Assembly: GCA_023440975.1 (NCBI GenBank)
Contig: JAEZRD010000011.1
Coordinates: forward strand, 1-29,707
Source: Methanobacteriota archaeon
Lineage (GTDB): Archaea > Methanobacteriota > Methanobacteria > Methanobacteriales > Methanobacteriaceae
Direction of reading: 5' to 3'
DNA length: 29,707 bases
Shown piece after piece: positions 15,918-22,937 of this stretch; the stretch's first letter is position 1; each line of letters opens with the position of its first letter. The translations under genes and the position numbers were made by a program. A model generated the notes under the pieces. It did no database searches, was not told the origin of the DNA, and saw only the letters and a list, made by a program, of their open reading frames with translations.

Positions 15918-17450
15918 TTAATTTTCTATTAGACTATTTTTGTAATCATTTAAGTATTGGTTGAAATTTAAGGTTTTACTTATTTTCTTTTTTAAGATTT
16001 TATCTATACCTGAACCGTATTGAGCTGCTTTTTTAGGTCTTAAAGCTGCATATTCAGGTACACCATAATCTAATGCTGCATCTCTTAGAATATATTTTTT
16101 TAATGTATCTTCAGGTGATCTTATTTTATATTCTGGAGGTATGGTCATTCCAAGTCGGATTAATTCTGTATCCATGTAGGGAACTCGTAATTCCACACTA
16201 TTTGCCATACTTGCTGCATCATCTCGTTCTAGGTTTACATGGTAGATATTTGTTATATCATGAATCAGTTCTTGGTTTAATCCTTCATAGTCATGGTTTT
16301 CTATATGTTGTATGTAACGATTGTATCCTGCAAATAGTTCATCTGCACCTTGTCCTGATAGGGCTACTTTTATACCATCTTCTCTCATCATTTTAGATGC
16401 TAAGTAAATTGTCATTCCAACCCCTAATTTCATACGATTAGTATCTTCTATTGCTTTTAATACATCATTAATGTTATCTGCAACAACTTCAGGTGTTATT
16501 GTTTGAATTTTTAATGGTAAATCTATATCCTGTGCAATTTTTTTAGCATATTCTATATCTTTACTTAATGGATTTCCAACAACATACAATTTAACTTTTA
16601 ACCCAGTTTCTAAACTAATCTTCTTAAGAATAACAGCTAAAAATGCACTATCTATTCCTCCAGAAAAGATTAAACCTACCTCAGATAAGTTTTGAACTCT
16701 TTTATATACACTTTCATATAAAGTTTCAATTAATTTCTGTTTTAAATCATTATAAGAAGTTTCATTATCAACTTCATTAATTAAAAGTTCATTCACTCGT
16801 ATAATATCTCCATTAAATAATATACATCCAGGTGAAAGAGAATATATTTCTGTAATTCCCGCAGCCCATAATGATTTTCTTTCACTTGCAAAACCTAAAA
16901 TTGAATTTTCATCATTTAAATCATATCCATAATACAATGGTTTTACTCCTACAATATCTCTAGCTAAAATCATATCATATCCATCAGTTACTGCAAATGC
17001 ATAATCCCCATCAATTATATTTAACACTTCTTTTATTGTAGGGAGCAAATGTTTATGGATTTCTAATTTATTATAGATTAATTCTAAAAGTAATTGACTA
17101 TCTGATTTTATTTCTTGATTTAAGTATTCTTGGATTTGTGGATAATTAAAGATTTCTCCATTAAATATTAACACAATTTCACCTTTTTTTATAGGTTGCG
17201 TGTTATTTTTTAAATTTTCCTCTTTATTTTCAGAACTTCTAAATATAGATAATAAATTGTGTCCAAATGCTATTTGATAATTTTCTGGATTTAGGAATGT
17301 GTTGAAATCTATATTATCCTCAAGGATTGAATCTTTATCATTTTTTAAATAGACTCCTGAATTATCAGGGCCTCTGTGTTTTGATTCTTTCATCATTTTT
17401 ATGAGAGTGTCAGTTTTGACATTTCCAGTTAGTCCTAATATTGAACACAT
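15918..17450 (-). CDS. asnB: Asparagine synthetase, glutamine-hydrolysing
   Basis: Makes asparagine from aspartate, ATP and glutamine. The start Met-Cys-Ser gives the N-terminal nucleophile Cys2 of a class II glutamine amidotransferase domain, which also shows KHRGPDNSG (about 24-32) and FNGEIFNYPQ (about 97-105). The synthetase domain has the PP-loop SGGIDSAFLA at 263-272 and GQGADELFAGYNRY, plus the later ANSVELRVPYMD. The 510-residue length is usual for archaeal AsnB. It is divergent from metXA across about 180 bases of AT-rich DNA. No strong ribosome-binding site precedes the ATG. Having AsnB suggests asparagine can be made free rather than only on tRNA. Confidence 0.95.
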   Translation of the reverse strand: MCSILGLTGNVKTDTLIKMMKESKHRGPDNSGVYLKNDKDSILEDNIDFNTFLNPENYQIAFGHNLLSIFRSSENKEENLKNNTQPIKKGEIVLIFNGEIFNYPQIQEYLNQEIKSDSQLLLELIYNKLEIHKHLLPTIKEVLNIIDGDYAFAVTDGYDMILARDIVGVKPLYYGYDLNDENSILGFASERKSLWAAGITEIYSLSPGCILFNGDIIRVNELLINEVDNETSYNDLKQKLIETLYESVYKRVQNLSEVGLIFSGGIDSAFLAVILKKISLETGLKVKLYVVGNPLSKDIEYAKKIAQDIDLPLKIQTITPEVVADNINDVLKAIEDTNRMKLGVGMTIYLASKMMREDGIKVALSGQGADELFAGYNRYIQHIENHDYEGLNQELIHDITNIYHVNLERDDAASMANSVELRVPYMDTELIRLGMTIPPEYKIRSPEDTLKKYILRDAALDYGVPEYAALRPKKAAQYGSGIDKILKKKISKTLNFNQYLNDYKNSLIEN

Positions 17451-17576
17451 AATACCATTCTTTTAAAATTTTTATTTTAGATTGTTAATTATTTTATTTA
17501 TTTGGTATAGATATTAAATAAACTTTAAATATAACAATAGTTAATAAATTTATTATAATAATAAATTAAATAATAG

Positions 17577-17586
17577 TATATATAAA
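17577..17586 (+). promoter_or_regulatory. TATA box of metXA
   Basis: TATATATAAA lies about 50 bases before the metXA ATG. An initiation point about 25 bases later would give a leader of roughly 20 bases, carrying the AGAAGGG ribosome-binding site at 17617-17623. Confidence 0.55.
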
Positions 17587-17630
17587 CATAAAAATAATAT
17601 TAAAAAAATTAACTACAGAAGGGAAAAAGA

Positions 17631-19106
17631 ATGAAGACAAAATCCGTAGGCTTAGTAAAACCACTAGCAATAACCTTATCTGAAGAGATAGAACTCGAAT
17701 CTGGTGAATCAATCCCCAACGTTACTATAGCTTATGAAACATATGGTGAACTAAACAAAGAAAAAAACAACGCCATACTAGTCTGTCACGCTTTAACAGG
17801 AGATGCCCACGCAGCAGGATGGCACAAAGGAGATAAAAAACCCGGATGGTGGGAAATACTAATCGGACCAGGAAAAGGATTAGACACCAAAAAATACTTC
17901 ATAATCTGCTCAAACGTACTCGGAGGATGCAAAGGAACAACAGGACCATCAAGCATCAATCCAGAAACAGGAAAAGAATATGGAATAGACTTCCCCGTAA
18001 TCACAATAAAAGACATGGTAAATGTCCAAAAGAAACTAATAGAAATGTTAGGAATAAAAAAACTCCTAGCAGTAATAGGCGGATCAATGGGAGGAATGCA
18101 AACACTACAATGGGCAGTAAGCTACCCAAACATGGTACAAAAAATAATACCAATAGCAACCACAGCAAGATCCAGCCCACAACAAATAGCATTCAACGAA
18201 GTAGGCAGACAATCCATAATAAAAGACCCATACTGGCAAGAAGGAAAATATTACGAAACAGAAAACTCCCCAGAAGCCGGCCTATCAGTTGCAAGAATGA
18301 TAGCACACATCACATACCTATCAGACGAATCAATGTATCTAAAATTCGGAAGAGCACTACAAGATAAAGACCAAGTAACATACGACTTCACAACAGACTT
18401 CCAAGTAGAAAGTTACCTACATCATCAAGGAGAAGTATTCGTCAAACGCTTCGATGCAAACAGCTACTTATATGTTTCAAAAGCAACTGACCTATTCGAC
18501 CTAGCAGAAAATGGATCATTAATAGATGGATTCAAACCAATAAAATCCAAAGTTGAATACATAAATGTAGACTCCGACTGGTTATACACTGATGAACAAG
18601 CAGAAGAAATTTTATCATCAATGCAAGCAAACGGAATAGATGTATCATTTAGCGAAATAAAAAGTAATTACGGACACGATGCATTCTTACTTGAAGGTGG
18701 ACAATTAAATTACCTCGTATCACGTTTCTTACAAGACAATATAGTTGAAGATTTAATGAATAAAAATGTATTCACAATTAAAGAAAATGCAAAAATAAAA
18801 GAAGCCGCACAAATAATGATGGACAACTATGTAACACACTTACCCGTAGTAACTGATGATAATAAACTTATTGGAATCATTACAGCTTGGGATTTAAGTA
18901 AAGCTATCGCACATGGTGGAGAAGAACTTAGAGATGTAATGACCGAAGATGTGAAATTTTGTAAAAAAGACGAAACCATCGAAGTTATTGCAGGACGCAT
19001 GAAAGAAGATGATATAAGCTGTTTACCTGTAATAAATGAAGAAGATGAACTTATTGGAGTAATAACAACTGATTTAATAAGTCACCTATTCACAAACACA
19101 ATATAA
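17631..19106 (+). CDS. metXA: Homoserine O-acyltransferase (MetX) fused to a CBS domain pair
   Basis: Acylates homoserine, normally with acetyl-CoA, for methionine synthesis. The alpha/beta-hydrolase part (about 1-368) shows HALTGDAHAAG, GPGKGLDTKKYF, NVLGGCKGTTGPSS, the nucleophile elbow GGSMGG with Ser152, then the likely catalytic Asp316 (VDSDWLY) and His349 (YGHDAF). The C-terminal 120 residues are two CBS motifs (about 372-425 and 432-488; HLPVVTDDNKLIGIIT and CLPVINEEDELIGVIT). They probably bind an adenosyl ligand such as AMP, ATP or S-adenosylmethionine and regulate the enzyme. Acetyl versus succinyl preference cannot be read by eye. The CBS part seems to use more T-ending codons than the catalytic part. 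TATA box and ribosome-binding site are both visible. Confidence 0.93.
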   Translation: MKTKSVGLVKPLAITLSEEIELESGESIPNVTIAYETYGELNKEKNNAILVCHALTGDAHAAGWHKGDKKPGWWEILIGPGKGLDTKKYFIICSNVLGGCKGTTGPSSINPETGKEYGIDFPVITIKDMVNVQKKLIEMLGIKKLLAVIGGSMGGMQTLQWAVSYPNMVQKIIPIATTARSSPQQIAFNEVGRQSIIKDPYWQEGKYYETENSPEAGLSVARMIAHITYLSDESMYLKFGRALQDKDQVTYDFTTDFQVESYLHHQGEVFVKRFDANSYLYVSKATDLFDLAENGSLIDGFKPIKSKVEYINVDSDWLYTDEQAEEILSSMQANGIDVSFSEIKSNYGHDAFLLEGGQLNYLVSRFLQDNIVEDLMNKNVFTIKENAKIKEAAQIMMDNYVTHLPVVTDDNKLIGIITAWDLSKAIAHGGEELRDVMTEDVKFCKKDETIEVIAGRMKEDDISCLPVINEEDELIGVITTDLISHLFTNTI

Positions 19107-19108
19107 AA

Positions 19109-19152
19109 AAAAAGTTTAAAAACTTTTTACCCCTCTCTTTTCATTTTTTTTA
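19109..19152 (+). terminator. Hairpin and T-rich terminator after metXA
   Basis: Immediately after the metXA stop, AAAAAGTTT and AAACTTTTT form a perfect hairpin with a minimal loop (19109-19128). A T-rich stretch ending in eight T residues follows. The stem is U/A-rich and works on both strands. Confidence 0.55.
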
Positions 19153-19376
19153 ATATATTTATGCTTTGTAGAAACCCTACTATTCTTTAATATTTCTTTC
19201 AAAATTGCAATTCTTACAAATTTTTTATAAATATCTTTTAATTTAAAAATAAATATTTTAAACACTATTTTAAATTTATTTAACTTAAAATAAACCTTAA
19301 TAATTATAAATAGCATAAAAAAAACGAATAATTTCAATGAAATCATAAAAATTAATAGTAAAAAAAGAAACACCAA
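19116..19376 (-). CDS. Doubtful small hydrophobic, lysine-rich open frame
   Basis: An 86-residue frame with one long Phe/Leu/Ile hydrophobic stretch (about residues 1-27) and a basic C-terminal half (KHKYIKKNEKRG). It could be a small membrane protein. Against it: the start would be TTG or GTG without a spaced ribosome-binding site, the composition is what poly-A/T DNA produces, and its end runs into the metXA terminator hairpin. No family is recognised. If it is not real, the region 19153-19415 holds no gene. Confidence 0.22.
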   Translation of the reverse strand: MVFLFLLLIFMISLKLFVFFMLFIIIKVYFKLNKFKIVFKIFIFKLKDIYKKFVRIAILKEILKNSRVSTKHKYIKKNEKRGVKSF

Positions 19377-19415
19377 ATAAAGAATAAAAAAAATAGAATA
19401 TGGAAAATTTTTATT

Positions 19416-19537
19416 TAAAATCTAAAGTAACATAATCTACAACAGAACCATCTGATGCAATTAAATCAAAATCCACTAAGATTTAAAGTAGCATGATCTA
19501 CAACAGAACCATCTGGTGCAATTAAATCAAAATCCAT
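19416..19537. repeat. 61-bp tandem duplication of the 3' end of the chagasin-like gene
   Basis: Two adjacent copies, about 19416-19476 and 19477-19537, are offset by exactly 61 bases and differ at about a dozen positions (both contain AACAGAACCATCTG). The outer copy, read on the minus strand, encodes DFDLIASDGSVVDYVTLDFK and a stop. The inner copy encodes the present C-terminus, DFDLIAPDGSVVDHATLNL. Because 61 is not a multiple of three, the outer copy is out of frame with the gene. Confidence 0.9.
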
Positions 19538-19837
19538 TGTAGTAGGCACATCACTTTTTAAAGGTAAGAAACTGAAAGTTTGATAACCTGGACTTCCACA
19601 TAAATCGGGATTATCACTAACAAAATCACTACATAAATATTTAAAATTACTAGAATCATATCTAGGTTCCCAATGATAACCAGTACTAGGATTAACATGC
19701 ATAGTACAATAAATACCATTATCACCACTAGTGGAATTAACATCAGCAGCAGTAACAAAACCACTTAAAGCAACAAAACTTATTAAAAGAACAAAAAATA
19801 CTCCTAATAATTTGTATTTCTGATTAATATTCAACAT
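19466..19837 (-). CDS. Secreted chagasin-like (inhibitor family I42) protein
   Basis: A 123-residue exported protein with a signal peptide (about 1-30, ending VTAAD). The mature part carries NPSTGYHW at 49-56, the loop signature of chagasin cysteine-protease inhibitors. GSPGYQTFSF at 81-90 corresponds to the second loop (usually GxGG then TF). The third loop, usually RPW, is not intact; IAPDG stands there. Three cysteines (44, 69, 80) could form a disulfide. The likely role is inhibition of papain-like proteases at the cell surface, but the weak third loop leaves doubt. The ribosome-binding site is unusually long (GGAGGAGGTGA, 19845-19856), suggesting strong translation. The last residues (SGF) are read from the duplicated 61-bp unit. 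Confidence 0.75.
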   Translation of the reverse strand: MLNINQKYKLLGVFFVLLISFVALSGFVTAADVNSTSGDNGIYCTMHVNPSTGYHWEPRYDSSNFKYLCSDFVSDNPDLCGSPGYQTFSFLPLKSDVPTTMDFDLIAPDGSVVDHATLNLSGF

Positions 19838-19914
19838 AATTTTTTCACCTCCTCCTAAGAAATTTACTTAAAAACAATTACAAAAATTTTCAAAAATGAT
19901 GAAAAATGAATTGT

Positions 19915-19927
19915 TTTATAATATAAA
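19915..19927 (-). promoter_or_regulatory. Candidate TATA box of the chagasin-like gene
   Basis: On the minus strand TTTATATTATAAA lies about 80 bases before the start codon, allowing a leader of about 50 bases that ends in the long GGAGGAGGTGA ribosome-binding site. Confidence 0.45.
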
Positions 19928-19953
19928 CTAACATTTTATTTACTTATAAAGGA

Positions 19954-19974
19954 ATAACTAAAAAAATTAGTTAT
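19954..19974. repeat. Inverted repeat upstream of the chagasin-like promoter
   Basis: ATAACTAA and TTAGTTAT are perfect eight-base arms around five A residues. It lies about 30 bases upstream of the proposed TATA box, so it could be an operator or a terminator for transcripts from further upstream. Confidence 0.45.
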
Positions 19975-20314
19975 GTAAAAAAAATAAATATAGTTGAACA
20001 GAACCATAATATACTCATTTTAAAAAAAAAATTATCATGCAAAAAAAGATATTAAGTGTTAAATAATTAAAAAAAACCTCAAATGGCAGAGAATAAATTA
20101 CAAAATAATATAAATGTTATTGAGGTGATAAAATTCCTTTTTTTCCGGGTGAGAAAATGAATTAATATTTTTTAAAAAAAATAATAATGGAAAATTACTA
20201 ACATAAACTTTATAATAATCTCTGTATTTTTTTAATATTATTTAACACATATACGATACTTTAAAGAATGTTATTTAAAAAGAAGTATCTAAAAAAATTA
20301 CTTATAAAAAAAAA
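19975..20314. other. Gene-poor stretch with a 25-codon frame and two orphan ribosome-binding sites
   Basis: No full gene is visible. On the plus strand an ATG at 20083 opens 25 codons (MAENKLQNNINVIEVI, then KFLFFRVRK) ending at 20160. Inside it lie two good ribosome-binding-like motifs, GAGGTGAT (20122-20129) and GGGTGAG (20147-20153), the second just before an ATG that stops after two codons. This could be the eroded front of a lost gene. I do not recognise the peptide. The rest is AT-rich filler and the rnc-unit terminator. Confidence 0.35.
20284..20314 (-). terminator. U-tract terminator of the rnc unit
   Basis: Directly after the stop of the 122-residue gene, the minus strand has nine T residues (20306-20314), then another run of seven T residues, and a weak five-base stem (AAGTA/TACTT). 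Confidence 0.45.
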
Positions 20315-20683
20315 TTATAATAATAATTTAACACTTAATGATGCAAAACCTTGATCTATATCAGAAGAAACAAGAACCCTATTAAATTTAGGGAAACTAT
20401 CACGAATATGGATTAATTTACGAATATCAATATCAAGGTCAGTTACATAAAATTCAAAACCATCACGGAAAAAATATGTTTCTTTACGACATTTTAATCC
20501 ACTAGCATAAAAAAAATCTTCAATACGATTATCTAAATCAAATTTTTCATTATCAGATAATTCCTTTCCAGAAATATAATCAATAACATCATCTTCAAGA
20601 CCTTCTTCTATGGGATATAATCGTAATTCATTTTCCATTTCTTTCAATTCTTGAATTAAACTATCCTTATCCAATTCCACCAT
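20315..20683 (-). CDS. Acidic protein of unknown function coupled to rnc
   Basis: A 122-residue acidic, soluble protein that I do not recognise. The first third is a likely helix (KDSLIQELKEMENELRLYP), then YISGKELSDNEKFDLDNRI, then a more beta-like second half with a CRKETYFFRDGFEFYV stretch and SFPKFNRVLVSSDIDQGF. There is no signal peptide, membrane segment or metal motif. The ATG lies two bases after the rnc stop, with the rnc end (GAAGGT) serving as ribosome-binding site, so the two are translationally coupled. That suggests a role linked to RNase III or double-stranded RNA, but this is inference from position alone. Confidence 0.75.
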   Translation of the reverse strand: MVELDKDSLIQELKEMENELRLYPIEEGLEDDVIDYISGKELSDNEKFDLDNRIEDFFYASGLKCRKETYFFRDGFEFYVTDLDIDIRKLIHIRDSFPKFNRVLVSSDIDQGFASLSVKLLL

Positions 20684-20685
20684 AT

Positions 20686-21369
20686 TTATTTACCTTCTAA
20701 ACCTAAAATTTCTAATGTTTCTTTAGCTGCTAATTGTTCTGCCTCTTTTTTACTTTTACCAGTACCATAACCTAATTTTTCACCATCAACAAGAGCAGCC
20801 ATAGTGAAAGTTTTATCATGAGGCATTCCAAATTCATCGATTAATTCATATTCCACAACCACTTCTTCAGCATCCCCATACTCTTTTAAAGTGGACTTAT
20901 AATCATAGAAGAAAATGATTTTCTTTTGAATTTGAACATAAACTGTTTCTTTTAAAAATTCCCTAGCTTTATCTATTCCATGATCTAAGTAAATTGCTCC
21001 AAGGAAAGATTCAAAAACATCTGCAGTTATACTAATAACTTCTTTTTCTGTGATATGATTATCTTCTAAGTTAATTTTAATACATTTATCCAAACCATAT
21101 TCATGTGAATAAAAAATTAATGCTTGTTGACAAACATAATTTGCCCTAATTTTTGTTAATTTTCCTTCACCAAAATTAGGATGCATATTATATAAGAAAA
21201 ATGAAACCATCATATCTAAAATAGCATCACCTAAAAATTCTAATCGTTCATAATCTGCATCTAAATCATGTTTTACAGCATATGAAGAATGTGTAAAAGC
21301 AATTTCATATAATTTCATATCCTTTGGAATTATATTAAATCTTTCCAATAAATTATTTAATTCGTTCAT
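20686..21369 (-). CDS. rnc: Ribonuclease III
   Basis: Bacterial-type RNase III, which cleaves double-stranded RNA, with a catalytic domain plus a dsRNA-binding domain. The 227-residue length is typical. The signature ERLEFLGDAILD carries catalytic acids, FTHSSYAVKH is upstream, and TADVFESFLGAIYLDHG holds the second acidic cluster. The C-terminal part (YKSTLKEYGDAEEVVVEYEL, and GTGKSKKEAEQLAAKETLE) is a dsRBD. RNase III is rare in archaea and is known from a few Methanobacteriales, presumably by transfer. Start choice: the frame opens at 21405, but TGTGAT four bases before ATG 21369 marks the real start and gives the usual N-terminus. Confidence 0.94.
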   Translation of the reverse strand: MNELNNLLERFNIIPKDMKLYEIAFTHSSYAVKHDLDADYERLEFLGDAILDMMVSFFLYNMHPNFGEGKLTKIRANYVCQQALIFYSHEYGLDKCIKINLEDNHITEKEVISITADVFESFLGAIYLDHGIDKAREFLKETVYVQIQKKIIFFYDYKSTLKEYGDAEEVVVEYELIDEFGMPHDKTFTMAALVDGEKLGYGTGKSKKEAEQLAAKETLEILGLEGK

Positions 21370-21424
21370 TAAAATCACATAAAAAGTAAAAAAAATTTTT
21401 TCCATTTATATTATATTTTTACAT

Positions 21425-21436
21425 GTATATAAAAAT
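21425..21436 (-). promoter_or_regulatory. Candidate TATA box of rnc
   Basis: On the minus strand ATTTTTATATAC lies about 60 bases before the rnc ATG, fitting a leader of about 35 bases with the TGTGAT ribosome-binding site. Confidence 0.5.
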
Positions 21437-21767
21437 TAGCATAAAATATTTTAAATTATTTTTTTTTAAAAAAAAATGAAAATATTATTTTTCACACGCT
21501 CTCGGATAATTCATTTATATACAATTTAATAAAGGATTATTTAATCAATGAATATTTCAAAAAAAAATTAATGGGAAATCATTGATTTAAAAAATATTAA
21601 ATACATGATTAATTGGTTAAAATTGATTAAAAAACAGCACACATTATTTACTAAATTAATGGTGCTAATATTTTAAATTAATTTAATCTTTTAAATCATT
21701 TTTTTATTAATTATTATATTATTATTTACTTATAAAAAAAAAAAATAATGGCGAATGGTGCAAAAAC
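21437..21767. other. AT-rich intergenic region with a stem-loop and a bidirectional TATA box
   Basis: About 330 bases with no protein gene. A small less-AT-rich pocket (ACACGCTCTCGGATAATTC, near 21493) is followed by ATTTATATACAA (21512-21523), a good TATA box on either strand. About 20 bases on, AATCAATGA (21543-21551) and TCATTGATT (21579-21587) are perfect nine-base arms, so a transcript starting there would begin with a stem-loop. Further TGATTAAT/ATTGATTA words repeat near 21606-21632. It could encode a small RNA; nothing proves it. Confidence 0.35.
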
Positions 21768-22226
21768 ATGTTACTAAACTGGTGTGAAGAATTAATAGAA
21801 GTCGACCCAAGTATTGATTTCAGAAGATGTGGAGGATGGTTAAAAACCGTTGAAGGATTAGATAAAAGTGTAACAAACGGATACTCCATAATTGGTGACT
21901 TCATAAAAGCTGGAGATTATAAAGAAGAAATTCCAAATGGTTTATACTTAGATTGTAATAAAGAAGGTAAAAAATCTAAACCAAAACAAGATTTAAGATT
22001 ATTACGTTTACAAGATGGAGATTTAACTTTATTAGATCAAGTTTATGATGGTAAAAAGAATTGGGCTGTAGATTTATGGGACAGTATTGGTGAAGAATTA
22101 GATTCTAATTATAAACAGAATGAGGCTGAAAAGTTAACTAGTTTAATCTTAGATAAAACTGGAAAAGACACTGAATTGATTAATGAAGTAGTTAATCTTT
22201 TAAATCTTAAGATGGAAAATTTTTAA
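21768..22226 (+). CDS. Conserved-looking protein of unknown function
   Basis: A 152-residue soluble protein that I cannot assign. The N-terminal 50 residues (NWCEELIEVDPSIDF, FRRCGGWLKTVEGLDKS, NGYSIIGDFIKAGDY) read like a compact globular domain. A lysine-rich hinge (KEGKKSKPKQD) follows, then LRLLRLQDGDLTLLDQVYDG and a helical C-terminus (EAEKLTSLILDKTGKD, INEVVNLLNLK). No signal peptide or membrane helix; two cysteines only. GGTG eight bases before the ATG supports translation. It is a single gene, facing the 88-residue gene across a hairpin. Composition resembles neighbouring native genes. Confidence 0.75.
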   Translation: MLLNWCEELIEVDPSIDFRRCGGWLKTVEGLDKSVTNGYSIIGDFIKAGDYKEEIPNGLYLDCNKEGKKSKPKQDLRLLRLQDGDLTLLDQVYDGKKNWAVDLWDSIGEELDSNYKQNEAEKLTSLILDKTGKDTELINEVVNLLNLKMENF

Positions 22227-22238
22227 AATTCAAATTTT

Positions 22239-22266
22239 AATTACAGCTTACGCTGTAATTAGTCTA
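22239..22266. terminator. Hairpin terminator between convergent genes
   Basis: AATTACAGC and GCTGTAATT form a perfect nine-base stem with a four-base loop (22239-22260), followed on the plus strand by AGTCTATTTTT. It lies between the stops of two convergent orphan genes and may end transcription from both sides. Confidence 0.6.
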
Positions 22267-22292
22267 TTTTTAATAATATAATTGTTATTTTT

Positions 22293-22559
22293 TTATAATA
22301 ATTGTTGTTGTGAGAATTTAAACTCAAAATTATGTTTATTTCTTAGTATACTTATATGATCAAATTTAGAATCTGTGATTTTCTCTATATCAGATATACT
22401 ATCTGTTATATTGAAATTATTTACTATTGTAGAATCAAATAGTATATTCATAGTTGCAGTTGCATCATTGAATTGAATTTCATAATCTACTTTTGGATAA
22501 TTTTCCATTAAGTATATATCTAATTCCCCTAATTTTTCTTTTTCTAGAACTGGACTCAT
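22293..22559 (-). CDS. Small acidic protein of unknown function
   Basis: An 88-residue soluble protein, not recognised. The pattern is helix (VLEKEKLGELDIYLMEN), strands (VDYEIQFNDATATMNILFDS), helix (ITDSISDIEKITDSKF), then a short C-terminal strand (HNFEFKF). This could be a small alpha/beta fold. A strong ribosome-binding site (AAGGAGGAT) nine bases before the ATG and a TATA-like ATATTTATAAATT (about 22596-22610) upstream argue for a real, expressed gene. It is monocistronic. Confidence 0.7.
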   Translation of the reverse strand: MSPVLEKEKLGELDIYLMENYPKVDYEIQFNDATATMNILFDSTIVNNFNITDSISDIEKITDSKFDHISILRNKHNFEFKFSQQQLL

Positions 22560-22699
22560 TTTAAAGTAATCCTCCTTGTTATAATTTTTTTGTTTTTAAA
22601 TTTATAAATATTATGATAATTTTCTTCTTTATTTGATGCTTTTTTTTAAAAAAAAATATAATAATAAAAAAAGTTAAAAAAGTATTACTTTACTTGTAT

Positions 22700-22751
22700 A
22701 AAAAATAAGATAAAAATAATTAAAATGTAAATAAAAAAAATAAGAAAAAAT
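22700..22751 (-). terminator. U-rich terminator after rpl37e
   Basis: On the minus strand, right after the rpl37e stop, several T runs of six to eight bases occur within 50 bases, the usual archaeal termination signal. Confidence 0.45.
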
Positions 22752-22937
22752 CTATTTTAATCTTTGACCAGTAACAGATTTTTTATTTTGCCAATTGTAA
22801 CTTCGCATCTTTTTAGATTTACCGAAACCACAAGAAGCACAAACTTTCTTACGTACATGATAAGTGTTTCTACCACATCTTCTACATCTAATATGGGTCT
22901 TTTTATTCTTTTTACCCATTGACGGTGTTCCCTTCAC
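22752..22937 (-). CDS. rpl37e: Large ribosomal subunit protein eL37 (L37e)
   Basis: A small basic zinc-ribbon protein of the archaeal/eukaryotic large ribosomal subunit, bound to 23S rRNA. The zinc ligands are CRRC (Cys18, Cys21) and CASC (Cys33, Cys36), and the N-terminus KGTPSMGKK is the family hallmark. The 61-residue length is normal. It starts with GTG, supported by GGAGG about eight bases upstream and by alignment to the usual N-terminus; the internal ATG at codon 7 is not the start. lsm usually lies directly upstream in euryarchaea; here a 253-base gap separates them, so it may have its own promoter (TTATTATATG near 22965). Confidence 0.96.
   Translation of the reverse strand: MKGTPSMGKKNKKTHIRCRRCGRNTYHVRKKVCASCGFGKSKKMRSYNWQNKKSVTGQRLK

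Noticed and set aside
16073..16396. A 107-codon open frame opposite asnB
   Set aside because: Leucine/histidine-rich translation of the antisense of a well-supported asnB; no ribosome-binding site.
17846..18367. A 173-codon open frame on the plus strand inside metXA
   Set aside because: It is a shifted frame of metXA with an Arg/Asn/Lys/Thr-rich composition and no plausible start signal; the metXA frame shows clear family motifs throughout.
19416..19537. Possible CRISPR or attachment-site repeat
   Set aside because: Only two adjacent copies with no spacer, and both code for the chagasin C-terminal segment; it is a tandem gene-end duplication.
19975..20314. Possible insertion sequence remnant
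   Set aside because: The short frame was not recognisable as a transposase and no terminal inverted repeats or target duplication were seen.
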